Positions 24,985 through 37,779 are shown, numbered from the stretch's first letter. The stretch: 64,000 bases of DNA from Gordonia jacobaea (GCF_001186365.1 NZ_LDTZ01000013.1:372001-436000); one strand, 5' to 3'. Numbers and translations: made by a program. The notes: a model not told the origin generated them from the letters alone.

Positions 24985-25879
24985 GATCGCCGACGACGAT
25001 CAACTCGTCGTCCTGTTTGTGGCAGGTATGTCGGGTGCAGGCCGATCGACTGTCGCCAACATCTTGGAGGACGACGGCTGGTACGTGGCCGACAACGTCC
25101 CCGCTCCGCTGCTCTCGACGCTCGTCGAGACCGTGCGCGAGTCCGACCCGCCGGTCACCCGACTGGCGGTGGTGCTGCGGGCATCCGATCCGACGATCGG
25201 CGCCCAGTTGGAGTCTCTGCGCACCCAGCTCGAACTCGCGGGGATCGCTACGAAGGTCCTGTTCCTCGACGCGACCGATCCGGTGCTCGTCCGCAGATTC
25301 GAGCAGGTTCGTCGTCGACATCCGTTGCAGGGCAGCGAAACTCTCGTCGAAGGTATCGCTCGCGAACGTGTCATCCTCGCCCCGATCAAGAACTCGGCCG
25401 ACCTCGTCGTCGAGACGTCGTCGTTGACGGTCTCGAAGCTGCGTGAGCTCGTCGAGGAGGTCTATCCGCACGACGGCGAGCCACGACTGTCCGTCGCGGT
25501 GCAGTCGTTCGGGTTCAAGTACGGATTGCCGATCGACTCCGACATGGTGGCCGATGTCCGATTCCTGCCGAACCCCTACTGGGTGTCGGAGTTGCGTGAG
25601 AAGAACGGCCGCGACGAATCGGTTCGCGACTACGTGCTCGGTCACGACGAGGCAGGGCATTTCCTCGATCTCTACACCGACCTCGTCGGTGTCGTCGGCA
25701 AGGGCTACCTGCGTGAGGGTAAGCGGTACATGACGATCAGCGTCGGGTGCACCGGCGGCAAGCATCGCAGCGTCGCGATCGCCGAAGAACTCGCTTCGCG
25801 GTTGAAAGCTGCGGGAGACGACGCCGGTTCGACCCGGTACGACGTACGCGTGATGCACCGCGATCTGGGGCGCGAATGA
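24977..25879 (+). CDS. rapZ: RapZ family nucleotide-binding protein
   Basis: 300 aa. N-terminal P-loop GMSGAGRST, in which the usual Lys is Arg, followed by [15 protein letters not shown]. The C-terminal domain has [25 protein letters not shown] and [20 protein letters not shown], the RapZ signature. In E. coli RapZ controls GlmS mRNA through small RNAs; in Gram-positives the role is less clear, but the gene is widely linked to yvcK and whiA, as here. GTG 24977 is preceded by GGGAG; the stop overlaps the yvcK ATG. Confidence 0.92.
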   Translation: MAEIADDDQLVVLFVAGMSGAGRSTVANILEDDGWYVADNVPAPLLSTLVETVRESDPPVTRLAVVLRASDPTIGAQLESLRTQLELAGIATKVLFLDATDPVLVRRFEQVRRRHPLQGSETLVEGIARERVILAPIKNSADLVVETSSLTVSKLRELVEEVYPHDGEPRLSVAVQSFGFKYGLPIDSDMVADVRFLPNPYWVSELREKNGRDESVRDYVLGHDEAGHFLDLYTDLVGVVGKGYLREGKRYMTISVGCTGGKHRSVAIAEELASRLKAAGDDAGSTRYDVRVMHRDLGRE

Positions 25880-26886
25880 GCAGCCCGGAACGCATCGTCG
25901 CGCTCGGTGGAGGCCACGGCCTGTACGCGACGTTGACGGCGATGAGGTATCTCAGCCAGAACGTCACGGCGGTGGTGACGGTTGCCGACGACGGCGGCTC
26001 GTCCGGCAGGCTCCGGAGTGAGCTCGACATCATCCCTCCGGGTGATCTGCGAATGGCGATGGTCGCGCTGATGAGCGCGCCCGCCGCGCTCGACGATCGC
26101 GACGACGATCCCGAACCGGGCGCGATGGAGCGCTCCCGTCACGAGCTGTGGGCTCGCACTCTGCAGCATCGTTTCGGTGGATACGGCGCACTCGCAGGGC
26201 ATCCCGTCGGCAATCTGCTCCTCGCGGGCCTGTCCGAGGTTCTCGGTGACCCGGTCGCGGCCCTCGATGAATTGGGCAGACTTTTCGACATCGACGGCCG
26301 GGTACTTCCCATGTCGACCGGCCCATTGGAGATCGAGGCGGATGTCTCCGGCCTCGAATCCGATCCACGGATCAGTCGGGTCATCCGGGGACAGGTCGCG
26401 GTCGCGACGACGCCGGGCAAGGTGCGTCGCGTGCGTCTGATGCCGCCCGACCCGCCCGCCTGTGACGACGCTCTCGACGCCATCGCTGCCGCCGACCTCG
26501 TGGTGCTCGGTCCCGGCTCGTGGTTCTCGAGCGTCATCCCGCACGTGCTTGTGCCTGCCCAGCGAAAGGCGTTGCGGCAGAGCGCAGCCCGCAAGATGTT
26601 GTTCGTCAACCTGGCACCCGAACCAGGGGAGACGCCCGGCTTCTCGGTCGAGCGTCACCTTCACGTCCTGCACGCGCACGACGACACGTTGTCGATCGAC
26701 GACGTCGTCGTCGACTCGGCGTCTGTACCGTCGGGTGCCGAGCGTGATCACCTGGTGCGGGCGGCGAAAAACTTCGGCGCACAACTGCGTGTCGGTGATC
26801 TGGCCGTCCCCGGTCAGCACGTACACGACCCCGTCAAGGTTGCATCGCTGGTGAAGGAACTGTGCGAAGGTGAAGGCACCGACTAG
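25876..26886 (+). CDS. yvcK: YvcK/GlmR-like protein (CofD superfamily, cell-envelope metabolism)
   Basis: 336 aa. The opening IVALGGGHGLYATLTAMRYL and ADDGGSSGRLRSELDIIPPGDLRMAMVAL are the CofD-like fold signature; GHPVGNLLLAGL and LVVLGPGSWFSSVIPHVLVP follow. Homologues bind UDP-sugars and adjust carbon flow into peptidoglycan; in mycobacteria the orthologue (CuvA, Rv1422, recalled) affects cell-wall synthesis. Coupled to rapZ by an ATGA overlap. The stop codon TAG forms part of the putative whiA -10 box. Confidence 0.92.
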   Translation: MSSPERIVALGGGHGLYATLTAMRYLSQNVTAVVTVADDGGSSGRLRSELDIIPPGDLRMAMVALMSAPAALDDRDDDPEPGAMERSRHELWARTLQHRFGGYGALAGHPVGNLLLAGLSEVLGDPVAALDELGRLFDIDGRVLPMSTGPLEIEADVSGLESDPRISRVIRGQVAVATTPGKVRRVRLMPPDPPACDDALDAIAAADLVVLGPGSWFSSVIPHVLVPAQRKALRQSAARKMLFVNLAPEPGETPGFSVERHLHVLHAHDDTLSIDDVVVDSASVPSGAERDHLVRAAKNFGAQLRVGDLAVPGQHVHDPVKVASLVKELCEGEGTD

Positions 26887-26889
26887 GCT
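26884..26889 (+). promoter_or_regulatory. -10 box (TAGGCT) for whiA
   Basis: TAGGCT overlaps the yvcK stop codon and resembles the boxes before mihF and gap. It would give whiA a leader of about 95 nt. No clear -35. Confidence 0.4.
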
Positions 26890-26988
26890 GGGTCTATTGT
26901 CTGCAGCGCGGGCGTTGCGTGACTCGGGTGTCTGCACAATCGCCCGATCGAGGGGTTTGGGAACCAGGTGACAGGAGGCAAGGGACCG

Positions 26989-27972
26989 GTGGCAATGACC
27001 GCGGCCGTGAAGGACGAGTTGAGCCGGCTCACGGTGACACAGGTGAGTTGCCGCAAAGCCGAGGTGTCTGCACTGTTGCGGTTCGCGGGCGGCCTGCACA
27101 TCGTCGCCGGTCGCGTGGTGGTCGAGGCCGAGGTCGACATGGGCAACGTTGCGCGCCGCCTACGGCGCGACATCCACGACCTCTACGGCTATGCCTCCGA
27201 TGTCCACGTTCTCCGCAGCGGCGGCATCCGTAAAAGCGCGCGCTACATCGTGCGTGTCACCAAAGACGGCGAGGGACTCGCGCGTCAGACGGGACTTCTC
27301 GACCTGCGTGGCCGACCGGTCCGTGGACTGCCTGCACAGGTTGTCGGCGGTAGCGTCGCCGACGCCGAAGCTGCTTGGCGCGGAGCATTTCTCGCGCACG
27401 GATCACTCACCGAACCCGGGCGTTCGTCGGCCCTTGAGGTCAGTTGTCCCGGGCCCGAGGCGGCGCTCGCACTCGTCGGCGCCGCTCGTCGGCTCGGTGT
27501 GTCTGCCAAGGCACGCGAGGTGCGCGGAGCCGATCGCGTGGTGATCCGCGACGGCGAGGCCATCGGTGCCCTGCTTACCCGCATGGGCGCACATGACACT
27601 CGTCTGGTGTGGGAGGAACGACGGATGCGACGCGAGGTGCGCGCAACCGCGAACCGCCTCGCGAACTTCGACGACGCGAATCTACGACGGTCCGCGCGTG
27701 CCGCCGTCGCCGCGGCCGCGCGGGTCGAACGGGCGTTGGAGATCCTCGGCGACGAAGTCCCCGACCACCTCATCGCCGCGGGGCAATTGCGTGTCACGCA
27801 CAGGCAGGCGTCGTTGGAGGAGCTCGGTCAACTCGCCGATCCGCCGATGACCAAAGACGCCGTCGCGGGACGGATCCGGCGCCTGTTGTCGATGGCCGAC
27901 AAGAAGGCGCGCACCGAGGGGATTCCCGATACCGAGTCGGCGGTCACGTCGGATCTTCTCGACGACGCCTGA
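26989..27972 (+). CDS. whiA: WhiA sporulation-type DNA-binding regulator
   Basis: 327 aa. N-terminal degenerate LAGLIDADG-like domain (residues about 10-200) and a C-terminal helix-turn-helix ([33 protein letters not shown]). In Streptomyces WhiA works with WhiB-type proteins in cell division; in non-sporulating actinobacteria it is conserved, with a probable division or growth role. GTG 26989 gives the family N-terminus [14 protein letters not shown]; the GTG at 26968 is less likely. A strong AGGAGG lies at 26972-26977. Confidence 0.95.
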   Translation: MAMTAAVKDELSRLTVTQVSCRKAEVSALLRFAGGLHIVAGRVVVEAEVDMGNVARRLRRDIHDLYGYASDVHVLRSGGIRKSARYIVRVTKDGEGLARQTGLLDLRGRPVRGLPAQVVGGSVADAEAAWRGAFLAHGSLTEPGRSSALEVSCPGPEAALALVGAARRLGVSAKAREVRGADRVVIRDGEAIGALLTRMGAHDTRLVWEERRMRREVRATANRLANFDDANLRRSARAAVAAAARVERALEILGDEVPDHLIAAGQLRVTHRQASLEELGQLADPPMTKDAVAGRIRRLLSMADKKARTEGIPDTESAVTSDLLDDA

Positions 27973-28013
27973 CGCTAGCGACCCTAATGGGTGCCGGAGC
28001 AGTTCGGGACCAC

Positions 28014-28019
28014 TAGGCT
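28014..28019 (+). promoter_or_regulatory. -10 box (TAGGCT) for gap operon
   Basis: TAGGCT followed by GGA, as before whiA. It would give a leader of about 85 nt that contains a 6-bp hairpin (28066-28081) and the strong AAGGAG (28100-28105) used by gap. Confidence 0.4.
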
Positions 28020-28075
28020 GGACGGTGACTGGGTTCGCGGAGGCACTTTGGCTGCGCCCATGACCCGGGCCGTGA

Positions 28076-29133
<1,058 letters not shown>

Positions 29134-29134
<1 letters not shown>

Positions 29135-30344
29135 TGAGTGTAAAGACTCTGAAAGACCTTCTGGCCGAAGGCGTTTCAGGGCGCGCGGTGCTGGTCCGGT
29201 CGGATTTCAACGTTCCGCTCGACGGAACGAAGATCACCGACCCGGGCCGCATCATCGCGTCGCTGCCGACGCTCAACGCGTTGATCGACGCGGGCGCCAA
29301 GGTTGTCATCGCCGCCCACCTCGGTCGTCCCAAGGGCGAACCCGACCCGAAGTACTCGTTGGCACCGGTCGCCGCGCGCCTCGGTGAAGAACTCGGCCGC
29401 AACGTGCAACTCGCCGCCGACGTCGTCGGTCCCGATGCGCTCGCACGCGCCGAGGGTCTGACCGACGGCGACGTGCTCCTGCTCGAGAACGTTCGATTCG
29501 ACGCCCGCGAGACGTCGAAGGTCGATGCCGAGCGCGAGTCGATGGCTGCCCAGCTCGCCGAGCTCGTGGGCGACGACGGCGCGTTCGTCTCCGACGGTTT
29601 CGGTGTGGTGCACCGCAAGCAGGCGTCGGTGTACGACGTCGCCAAGCTGCTGCCGCACTACGCGGGTCAGCTCGTCGAGCGTGAGGTCGACGTGTTGACC
29701 AAACTGACTACCGATCCGGCGCGGCCCTATGCCGTCGTGCTCGGTGGCTCGAAGGTGTCGGACAAGCTCGGCGTGATCGAATCGCTGGCCCCCAAGGTCG
29801 ACACCCTGGTCATCGGCGGCGGTATGGCGTTCACTTTCCTTGCCGCACAAGGACATTCCGTCGGAAAGTCGTTGCTGCAGGAAGATCAGATCGACGTCTG
29901 CAAAGACCTTCTCGACCGGTTCGCCGACGTCATCCATCTTCCGGTCGACGTCGTCGTCGGCGACAAGTTCGCCGCCGATGCCGAGTCCGACACCGTCTCG
30001 GTCGAGGACATCCCCGACGAGTGGATGGGCCTCGACATCGGGCCGGAGTCGGTCAACCGCTTCGCCGCGGTCCTGACCGGGGCCAAGACCATCTTCTGGA
30101 ACGGTCCGATGGGCGTGTTCGAGTTTCCGAAGTTCGCCGCGGGCACCAAGGGTGTGGCCGAGGCGATCATCACCGCAACCAACAACGGCGCGTTCAGCGT
30201 CGTCGGCGGTGGCGACTCCGCAGCGGCCGTGCGCACGCTCGGGCTGCCGGAAGAGGGCTTCTCGCACATCTCGACCGGTGGCGGTGCGTCGTTGGAGTTC
30301 CTCGAAGGCAAGGAGCTTCCGGGTCTGAAGGTGCTGGAGGACTG

Positions 30345-30345
<1 letters not shown>
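29134..30345 (+). CDS. pgk: Phosphoglycerate kinase
   Basis: 403 aa. Transfers phosphate from 1,3-bisphosphoglycerate to ADP. Signature [13 protein letters not shown], the substrate-binding [19 protein letters not shown], the ATP-site [12 protein letters not shown] and the C-terminal [12 protein letters not shown] are all intact. Coupled on both sides: TAATG with gap and TGATG with tpiA. Confidence 0.98.
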
Positions 30346-31133
<788 letters not shown>

Positions 31134-31186
31134 CGGGTGGTGCCCACCGGCCGTGGGTCGCTCGCGGGGTCATAGCTCGCGACGCG

Positions 31187-31192
31187 TAGACT
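31187..31192 (+). promoter_or_regulatory. -10 box (TAGACT) for secG
   Basis: TAGACT in the tpiA-secG spacer would start a transcript near 31199 and leave a leader of about 85 nt before the secG ATG. Confidence 0.35.
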
Positions 31193-31282
31193 ATGGCAGG
31201 TTGGTTTCGTCATGCGCGCTTGCGCCCGCAACGAGGCCAACCTGCCCTCTGCCGTACACGACGAAACAGGAATGCTCACCGG

Positions 31283-31516
31283 ATGAAGCTCGCGCTCGAA
31301 ATCGGTCTGATCGTGACCAGCGTTATGCTGGTCGTTCTCGTGCTGCTGCACCGCGGTAAGGGCGGTGGCCTGTCCTCGCTGTTCGGCGGCGGCGTGCAGT
31401 CGAGTCTTTCGGGTTCGAGCGTTGTCGAGCGCAATCTCGACCGGCTGACCATCTTCGTTGGCCTGGTGTGGTTCATCCTCATCATCGGCGTCGAACTCGA
31501 CATCAAGTACTCCTGA
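31283..31516 (+). CDS. secG: Preprotein translocase subunit SecG
   Basis: 77 aa. Small membrane subunit of the SecYEG channel. Two helices (LEIGLIVTSVMLVVLVLLH and LTIFVGLVWFILIIGVEL) separated by the conserved GKGGGLSSLFGGG loop define SecG. ATG 31283 gives the normal short N-terminus; the frame is open farther upstream but that part is basic and non-conserved in appearance. Position between tpiA and ppc matches mycobacteria. Confidence 0.95.
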   Translation: MKLALEIGLIVTSVMLVVLVLLHRGKGGGLSSLFGGGVQSSLSGSSVVERNLDRLTIFVGLVWFILIIGVELDIKYS

Positions 31517-31543
31517 CCCAGATCACGTACTTCTGACACATTC

Positions 31544-31580
31544 AGCACAAGGGCCGCGCACATTGCGCGGCCCTTGTGCT
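31544..31580 (+). terminator. Strong hairpin terminator after secG
   Basis: Perfect 17-bp stem (31544-31560 with 31564-31580) with a 3-nt loop (CAT), starting 28 bases after the secG stop. The stem is very GC-rich and no T-run follows, the usual form of actinobacterial intrinsic-type terminators. Confidence 0.85.
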
Positions 31581-31649
31581 GTGTCCGCTCTGTCCTTCTC
31601 GGGTTGCGTCGAGATGCCCCGTTCGCTGAATACCTGAATACTTGAGGAC

Positions 31650-34484
31650 ATGACCTCAACCGATCCGTCCCACGGTGCCCCGGCCTGGCGTCCATCGACG
31701 TCCATCGATGATCTGATCTCCGTTGACGACGAGGGGCGTGCCCTCACCGAACCGCTGCGTGAAGACATCCGGTTGCTTGGCGGTCTTCTCGGTGACGCGA
31801 TCAGAGAGCACGCGGGCGCCGAGGTTTTCGATCTGGTCGAAGCTGCGCGCGTCGCGGCTTTCAAAATCCGACGCGCCGAGATCGACCGAGATGATCTCGC
31901 CGACATGTTCATCGATCTCGACATCGACACCGCGATGCCGGTCATCCGTGCATTCGGTAACTTCGCGCTTCTGGCGAATCTCGCCGAGGACATCCACCGT
32001 GAGCGTCGGCGTGCCATTCACGTGCGTGCGGGCGATCCGCCACAGGAGAGCAGCCTTGCGGCCACCTACGCGAAGCTCGCGGCCGCAGACCTGTCCGACG
32101 CGCAGGTGGGAGCGGCGCTCGCCGACGCGACGGTTGTCCCGGTGATCACCGCCCATCCGACCGAGACCCGACGTCGCACCGTCTTCGACGCACAGAACCG
32201 CATCACCGAGCTCATGCGCTTTCGCGGACGCACCAACCTCACCTCCGACGAGGACGCCGAGGTCATTGAGGCGATCGAGCGCCAGATCCTGACGCTGTGG
32301 CAGACGGCACTCATCCGTCTCGAACGTCTCACCATCCAGGACGAGATCCGCTCCGGCCTGCGCTACTACGACGCCTCGTTCTTCGACGTCGTGCCGAAGA
32401 TCAATACGTCGGTGCGGTCGACACTGCAGGCGGCGTACCCCGACGCGGGCCTGTCCGACGAGCCGATCCTGCGGATGGGCTCGTGGATCGGCGGCGACCG
32501 TGACGGCAACCCGTATGTGACCGGCGATGTGGTCGCGTTGGCGACGTCCCTCGCGGCGCGCACCGCGATCGGACACCACCTGTCCGAACTCCGTCTGCTC
32601 CGTCAGGAGCTGAGCATGTCGGCGCGGTTGATCGAGACCAGCGGGCGGCTCGTCCAACTCGCGGGTGTCGACGCAGACGATCCGGCAACCGACGAGCCAT
32701 TCCGGTTGGCACTCAAGCACATTCGTGCGCGACTCGTCGCGACGGCGGAGTCGCTGTTCGGCCCGGACGTGCTGCAGAAGGAGGATCTCGACCTCATCGA
32801 CGGCAAGCCGCCCTATGCCGACTCCGCCGAACTTCTCGCCGAGCTCGACGTCGTCGACGAAGCGCTCCGCGAGAACCACGACGACGCCATCGCCGACGAC
32901 CGTCTCCTGCGCCTGCGTGAGGGCGTCAGGACGTTCGGATTCAATCTGTCCGGTCTCGACATGCGGCAGAACTCCGACATGCACGAAGAGGTCGTCGCCG
33001 AGCTGCTGGCATGGGCAGGCGTCACACCCGACTACCTGTCGTTGTCCGAGGAGGACAGGGTGGCGGTGCTGTCGGCGGAGCTCCAGGCACGCCGTCCGCT
33101 CACCAGGCGCGACTCGGACCTGTCGGAGCTCGCGCGCAAGGAACTCGACATCGTGCGCGCTGCCGCTGTCGCCGTCGCGGCATTCGGCCCGCAGTCGGTA
33201 CCGAACTACGTCATCTCGATGTGTACCTCGGTCAGCGACATGTTGGAGCCGATGATCCTGCTCAAAGAGGCAGGCCTGATCGACATCGACGACGACGGCA
33301 AGCTGGTCTCGACGGTGCGGATCGTCCCGCTGTTCGAGACGATCGAAGATCTCCAGCAGGGCGCCGAAACGCTGCTCGCTGCGCTCGATCTGCCGTTCTA
33401 CCGTGACCTCGTCGATTCGCAGGCCGGGATGCAGGAGGTCATGCTCGGGTACTCGGATTCGAACAAGGACGGCGGGTACATGGCCGCCAACTGGGCGCTC
33501 TATCGCGGTGAGCTCGACCTCGTCGAGGCGGCCAAGAAGGCGGGTATCCGCCTGCGTCTGTTCCACGGCCGCGGTGGCACGGTCGGTCGTGGTGGCGGCC
33601 CGAGCTACGACGCGATCCTCGCCCAGCCGCCGGGTGCGGTGCAGGGTTCGCTGCGTATCACCGAGCAGGGCGAGATCATCGCCGCCAAGTACGCGGAACC
33701 CGTTGTCGCCGAACGCAATCTGGAGACGCTTCTCGCGGCAACCATCGAGTCGTCGTTGCTCGACGTCGAGGGTCTCGGTGACGAATCGGAACAGGCGTAC
33801 CAGAACATGGACGAGGTAGCGGCCCTTGCCCGTGCCGCGTACTCGAAGCTCGTGCACGAGACGCCCGGGTTCGTCGAGTACTTCACCACGTCGACACCGC
33901 TGTCGGAAATCGGCGCACTCAACATCGGCAGCAGGCCCGCGTCGCGCAAGCAGACCGAGAAGATCTCGGACCTGCGCGCCATTCCGTGGGTGCTGTCGTG
34001 GACGCAGTCCCGTGTGATGCTGCCGGGGTGGTATGGCACCGGCACGGCATTCGAGCAGTGGGTCGGCGACGACCCGCAGCGACTCGAGACCCTCCATCGG
34101 TACTACGAGAAGTGGCCGTTCTTCCGCACGGTGATGTCGAACATGGCGCAGGTGCTCGCCAAGTCGGACATGGGTCTAGCGCACCGGTACGCGCAGCTCG
34201 TTCCGGATGAAGCGTTGCGGGACAAGGTATTCGGAATGATCGTCGACGAGCATGAGCGCACCCTCGCGATGTACGCGAAGATCACCGGCACCGACGACCT
34301 GCTGGCCGACAACGCGGCGCTGAAGCGTTCGGTGTACAACCGATTCCCGTATCTCGAGCCGTTGAACCTGCTCCAGGTGGAGCTCTTGCGACGGTTCCGC
34401 GCAGGCGACGACAGCCCGCGGGTACGGCGTGGCATCCAGCTCACGATGAACGGGCTGGCGACGGCACTGCGGAACAGCGGCTAG
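31650..34484 (+). CDS. ppc: Phosphoenolpyruvate carboxylase
   Basis: 944 aa. Anaplerotic carboxylation of PEP to oxaloacetate. Catalytic His motif [12 protein letters not shown] near residue 170; [15 protein letters not shown]; the mobile glycine loop [19 protein letters not shown]; and [16 protein letters not shown]. The C-terminal NG-type end (LRNSG) is usual for allosteric inhibition by aspartate or malate in the family. ATG 31650 follows TTGAGGA. Monocistronic between a terminator and convergent pgl. Confidence 0.97.
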   Translation: MTSTDPSHGAPAWRPSTSIDDLISVDDEGRALTEPLREDIRLLGGLLGDAIREHAGAEVFDLVEAARVAAFKIRRAEIDRDDLADMFIDLDIDTAMPVIRAFGNFALLANLAEDIHRERRRAIHVRAGDPPQESSLAATYAKLAAADLSDAQVGAALADATVVPVITAHPTETRRRTVFDAQNRITELMRFRGRTNLTSDEDAEVIEAIERQILTLWQTALIRLERLTIQDEIRSGLRYYDASFFDVVPKINTSVRSTLQAAYPDAGLSDEPILRMGSWIGGDRDGNPYVTGDVVALATSLAARTAIGHHLSELRLLRQELSMSARLIETSGRLVQLAGVDADDPATDEPFRLALKHIRARLVATAESLFGPDVLQKEDLDLIDGKPPYADSAELLAELDVVDEALRENHDDAIADDRLLRLREGVRTFGFNLSGLDMRQNSDMHEEVVAELLAWAGVTPDYLSLSEEDRVAVLSAELQARRPLTRRDSDLSELARKELDIVRAAAVAVAAFGPQSVPNYVISMCTSVSDMLEPMILLKEAGLIDIDDDGKLVSTVRIVPLFETIEDLQQGAETLLAALDLPFYRDLVDSQAGMQEVMLGYSDSNKDGGYMAANWALYRGELDLVEAAKKAGIRLRLFHGRGGTVGRGGGPSYDAILAQPPGAVQGSLRITEQGEIIAAKYAEPVVAERNLETLLAATIESSLLDVEGLGDESEQAYQNMDEVAALARAAYSKLVHETPGFVEYFTTSTPLSEIGALNIGSRPASRKQTEKISDLRAIPWVLSWTQSRVMLPGWYGTGTAFEQWVGDDPQRLETLHRYYEKWPFFRTVMSNMAQVLAKSDMGLAHRYAQLVPDEALRDKVFGMIVDEHERTLAMYAKITGTDDLLADNAALKRSVYNRFPYLEPLNLLQVELLRRFRAGDDSPRVRRGIQLTMNGLATALRNSG

Positions 34485-34504
34485 CCAGACCGCCGACCGG
34501 GGAA

Positions 34505-35257
34505 CTACACCGCGAGTTTCCCGGCGGCGGCGTCGTCGAGGAACCACACGGTCTCCGACGTCCCGTGCGCTCCGGCACACGGCCAGTCGTCGCGCGACGC
34601 CCCCGAATGCGCGGCGGCCACGGCCTCGGCCTTGTCGGCGCCCGACACCAGGAACCACACCGCTGACGACCGGTTGAGCGCGGGGAAGGTCAGCGTGATC
34701 CGACGCGGCGGTGGCTTCGGCGAGTTCTCGACGGACACGACTGTCCGCACGTTCTCCGCCGTGGCATCGGTGTGGGGGAAGAGCGAATTGATGTGACCTT
34801 CGCCGCCCATCCCGAGCAGGTGCAGATCGAACGCGGGGGAGATTCCGTTATCCGCGTTGGCCGCGAGGACGGTCGCGTAATCCTGTGCGGCAGCCTCGAT
34901 GTCGTCGCCGAACGGTCCGTCGGACGCCGCCACCGGATGCACTCGGGCCGGGTCGACCGGCACGTGCGCGAGAAGGGCTTCGGTCGCCTGTCCGACGTTG
35001 CGTTCGGGGTCGTCGTTCGGAACGAAACGTTCGTCACCCCAGTAGAAGTCGATCCGCGACCAGTCCAGCGGGCTCGTGTCGACCTCGCCTCCCGGTGCCA
35101 GAGCGCGCAGAATGCCGATCCCGTTGCTTCCTCCGGTCAGCACCACCGACGCGACCCCACGCTCCTTCTGCGCACGTGACACTATGTCGACGAATCGTGC
35201 TGCCGCCGTGGTGGTCAGCATGTCGCGGTCGTCGAACACGAGGGTTTCCGTCGTCAT
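34505..35257 (-). CDS. pgl: 6-phosphogluconolactonase
   Basis: 250 aa. Hydrolyses 6-phosphogluconolactone, second step of the oxidative pentose phosphate pathway. Family motifs: VVLTGGSNGIGILRAL, the substrate motif RIDFYWGDERFVPNDDPERN, and LLGMGGEGHINSLFP with the catalytic His. ATG 35257 overlaps the opcA stop (ATGA). Last gene of the minus-strand tkt-tal-zwf-opcA-pgl run. Confidence 0.95.
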   Translation of the reverse strand: MTTETLVFDDRDMLTTTAAARFVDIVSRAQKERGVASVVLTGGSNGIGILRALAPGGEVDTSPLDWSRIDFYWGDERFVPNDDPERNVGQATEALLAHVPVDPARVHPVAASDGPFGDDIEAAAQDYATVLAANADNGISPAFDLHLLGMGGEGHINSLFPHTDATAENVRTVVSVENSPKPPPRRITLTFPALNRSSAVWFLVSGADKAEAVAAAHSGASRDDWPCAGAHGTSETVWFLDDAAAGKLAV

Positions 35258-36171
35258 ACCGGCGCTCCCTGTGCCTGTAGCTCCACCGCGCCGCGCAGGG
35301 CGAGTTCGTACATGTCGTCGGTGTCGAGTCGGCGCAATTCCTCTGCCAGGCAGATCGGCAGGTCGCGGTGCATCATCGCCACGCGGCCGTCGGGTTTGCC
35401 CGGGGCGCTCAGTACGGCGTTGCCGTTCTGGTCGATCGACATGACCGTGGTGCCCTCGTCACGGTGAAGGCGTACCTCGAAGCTGCCGATGTTCCGCCGT
35501 GTCGGAACGCCGAGCGTCGAAAGAAGCCATCCCGCAAGCAGATCGACGCTCGGGGACGTCGCGGGTCCGGTCACCTCCGCAGCAGTGATCGGGGTATGCG
35601 GAGGCCGCTCGACAGCCGACGCGAGCAGCGCTCGCCACCCGGTGATCTGCGTCCACGCGAGGTCGGTGTCGCCGGGAGCGTACGTGGCCAACCTGCGTTC
35701 GAGGACCGTCTCCGGGTTCGCCGACTTCGTCGCGTCGAGAATCCGCCGACGCCCGATCTTGCCCATCGTGTCCTTGGCGGGATCCTCGGGCGCCGCACCG
35801 GGCCACCACGTCACGATGGGGGTGTCTGGTAGCAGGAACGGAGTCACGACGCTGCGCGGATGATTCGCCAGCTCGCCATGCAGCGTCAGCAGCACGACCT
35901 CCGACGCACCCGCATCACCACCGACACGGATCTCCGCGTCGAGCCGCGATTGTTCGTCGCGCGGATCGCAGGAGATCACGATCACCCGGCTCGGGTGTTC
36001 GCTACTGGCACCGATGGCCGCCTCGATGGCTGCCTCGGTCGGTTCGCCGTGTTCGGCGACGACCACCAGGGTCAGCACGCGCCCGAGGCTGATGGCGCCT
36101 CCGGCCTCGCGGACCATGACGATCTTTTTGGCGACCTCGTTGGTCGTCGTATCGGGCAGGGTGACGATCAT
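35254..36171 (-). CDS. opcA: Glucose-6-phosphate dehydrogenase assembly protein
   Basis: 305 aa. OpcA has no catalytic motif; in actinobacteria and cyanobacteria it binds glucose-6-phosphate dehydrogenase and is needed for its assembly and activation. Recognised from its place between zwf and pgl, the N-terminal GRVLTLVVVAEHG..SSEHPSRVIVISCDP, and VTPFLLPDTPIVTWWPG. The zwf stop is 67 bases upstream, and pgl overlaps its 3' end. Confidence 0.93.
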   Translation of the reverse strand: MIVTLPDTTTNEVAKKIVMVREAGGAISLGRVLTLVVVAEHGEPTEAAIEAAIGASSEHPSRVIVISCDPRDEQSRLDAEIRVGGDAGASEVVLLTLHGELANHPRSVVTPFLLPDTPIVTWWPGAAPEDPAKDTMGKIGRRRILDATKSANPETVLERRLATYAPGDTDLAWTQITGWRALLASAVERPPHTPITAAEVTGPATSPSVDLLAGWLLSTLGVPTRRNIGSFEVRLHRDEGTTVMSIDQNGNAVLSAPGKPDGRVAMMHRDLPICLAEELRRLDTDDMYELALRGAVELQAQGAPV

Positions 36172-36238
36172 CAGTGCCTCCTCGGCGCGGGCGGGGGATG
36201 CGGCGAAAACCGGTCGGTCGGCATCGGCCGAGTCGGCG

Positions 36239-37774
36239 TCAGGGTCGACGCCATGTTCGGCCGGTACGTTCCATCATCTCGTCGGCGGAATCGGGTCCCC
36301 AGGTACCCGACTCGTAGGTGTCGGGTCGACCGGACTGCGCCCAGTGCTCGAGGACGGGATCGAGGATCTTCCACGACAATTCGACCTCGTCGTTGACCGG
36401 GAACAGCGACGGCTCACCGAGCAGCACGTCGAGGATCAGCCGTTCGTAGGCCTCGGGAGATGCTTCGGTGAACGCCGTGCCGTAACTGAAGTCCATGTTG
36501 ACGTCGCGGACCTCCATGCTCGACGCGGGCACCTTCGACCCGAACCGCAGTGTGATGCCCTCGTCCGGCTGCACTCTGATCACGAGTGCGTTCTGCGACA
36601 GCTCCTCGGTCATCGTCTTGTCGAACGGAAGGTGTGGTGCACGCTTGAAGACCAGTGCAATCTCGGTCACCCTGCGGCCCAAGCGTTTTCCCGTGCGAAG
36701 GTAGAAGGGCACGCCCGCCCAGCGTCGTGAATCCACCTCGAGCGCGATCGCCGCGTAGGTCTCGGTGATGGAGTCGGCGCTGAACCCTTCCTCCTCCAGG
36801 AGTCCCGGGACCTTCTGGCTGCCCTGCCAGCCCGGCCCGTACTGGCCGCGCGCAGTGTTCTCGTCGAGAGGCAGGATGTTGCTCGTCGCCGAGAGCACCT
36901 TGATCTTCTCGGCCTGTAATTGCTTGGGCTCGAACGAGATCGGCTCCTCCATCGCGACCAGCGCCATGAGTTGGAGTAGATGGTTCTGGATCACATCGCG
37001 CGCGGCACCGATGCCGTCGTAATAGCCGGCACGTCCGCCGAGGCCGATGTCTTCGGCCATGGTGATCTGGACGTGGTCGACGTAGTGCGAACTCCACAGG
37101 GGATCGAACAGTTGGTTCGCGAAGCGCAGCGCGAGAATGTTCTGCACCGTCTCCTTGCCGAGGTAGTGGTCGATGCGGAACACCGACGACTCCGGGAACA
37201 CGGCATTGACGATGGCGTTGAGTTCTTTCGCCGACTGCAGATCGTGGCCGAACGGCTTCTCGATCACCACGCGGCGCCAGTTGTCGCCCTCCTCGGAGGC
37301 CAACCCACTGCGCTCGAGTTGCTCGCATACAGTCGGGAAGGCGTTGGGCGGAATCGACAGGTAGAACGCGTGATTGCCGTCGGTGCCGCGCTCCTTGTCG
37401 AGGCGCAACAGCGTTTGCTGCAGACGATCGAACGCGGCGTCGTCGTCGAAGGAGCCCTGAACGAAGCGGAACCCCTCGGACAGCCGCTCCCACACCTCCT
37501 CCCGGAACCCGGTGCGGGCATGCTCGCGTACGGCGTCGTGCACGACCTTCGCGAAATCCTCGTCGTCCCAGTCGCGTCGGGCGAACCCGACCAGCGCGAA
37601 CGAGGGCGGCAGGAGGCCGCGATTGGCGAGGTCGTACACCGCGGGCATCAGCTTCTTGCGTGCGAGATCTCCGGTGACACCGAAGATCACGAGACTGCAC
37701 GGGCCTGCGATGCGGGGGAGGCGCTTGTCACGTGGGTCGCGGAGCGGGTTCTTCCATCCCTCGGTGCCTGCCAC
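36239..37774 (-). CDS. zwf: Glucose-6-phosphate 1-dehydrogenase
   Basis: 511 aa. First, NADP-reducing step of the oxidative pentose phosphate pathway. N-terminal nucleotide-binding FGVTGDLARKKLMPAVYDLA, the substrate and catalytic motif RIDHYLGKETVQN, and IEKPFGHDLQSA are intact. GTG 37774 is 5 bases after the tal stop, so the two genes are probably one transcript. The C-terminal half carries the expected dimerisation sheet. Confidence 0.97.
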   Translation of the reverse strand: MAGTEGWKNPLRDPRDKRLPRIAGPCSLVIFGVTGDLARKKLMPAVYDLANRGLLPPSFALVGFARRDWDDEDFAKVVHDAVREHARTGFREEVWERLSEGFRFVQGSFDDDAAFDRLQQTLLRLDKERGTDGNHAFYLSIPPNAFPTVCEQLERSGLASEEGDNWRRVVIEKPFGHDLQSAKELNAIVNAVFPESSVFRIDHYLGKETVQNILALRFANQLFDPLWSSHYVDHVQITMAEDIGLGGRAGYYDGIGAARDVIQNHLLQLMALVAMEEPISFEPKQLQAEKIKVLSATSNILPLDENTARGQYGPGWQGSQKVPGLLEEEGFSADSITETYAAIALEVDSRRWAGVPFYLRTGKRLGRRVTEIALVFKRAPHLPFDKTMTEELSQNALVIRVQPDEGITLRFGSKVPASSMEVRDVNMDFSYGTAFTEASPEAYERLILDVLLGEPSLFPVNDEVELSWKILDPVLEHWAQSGRPDTYESGTWGPDSADEMMERTGRTWRRP

Positions 37775-37779
37775 CTACG

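Noticed and set aside
31656-34097. Long open frame antisense to ppc (813 codons)
   Set aside because: Same GC-bias artefact; ppc on the other strand is complete and clearly real.
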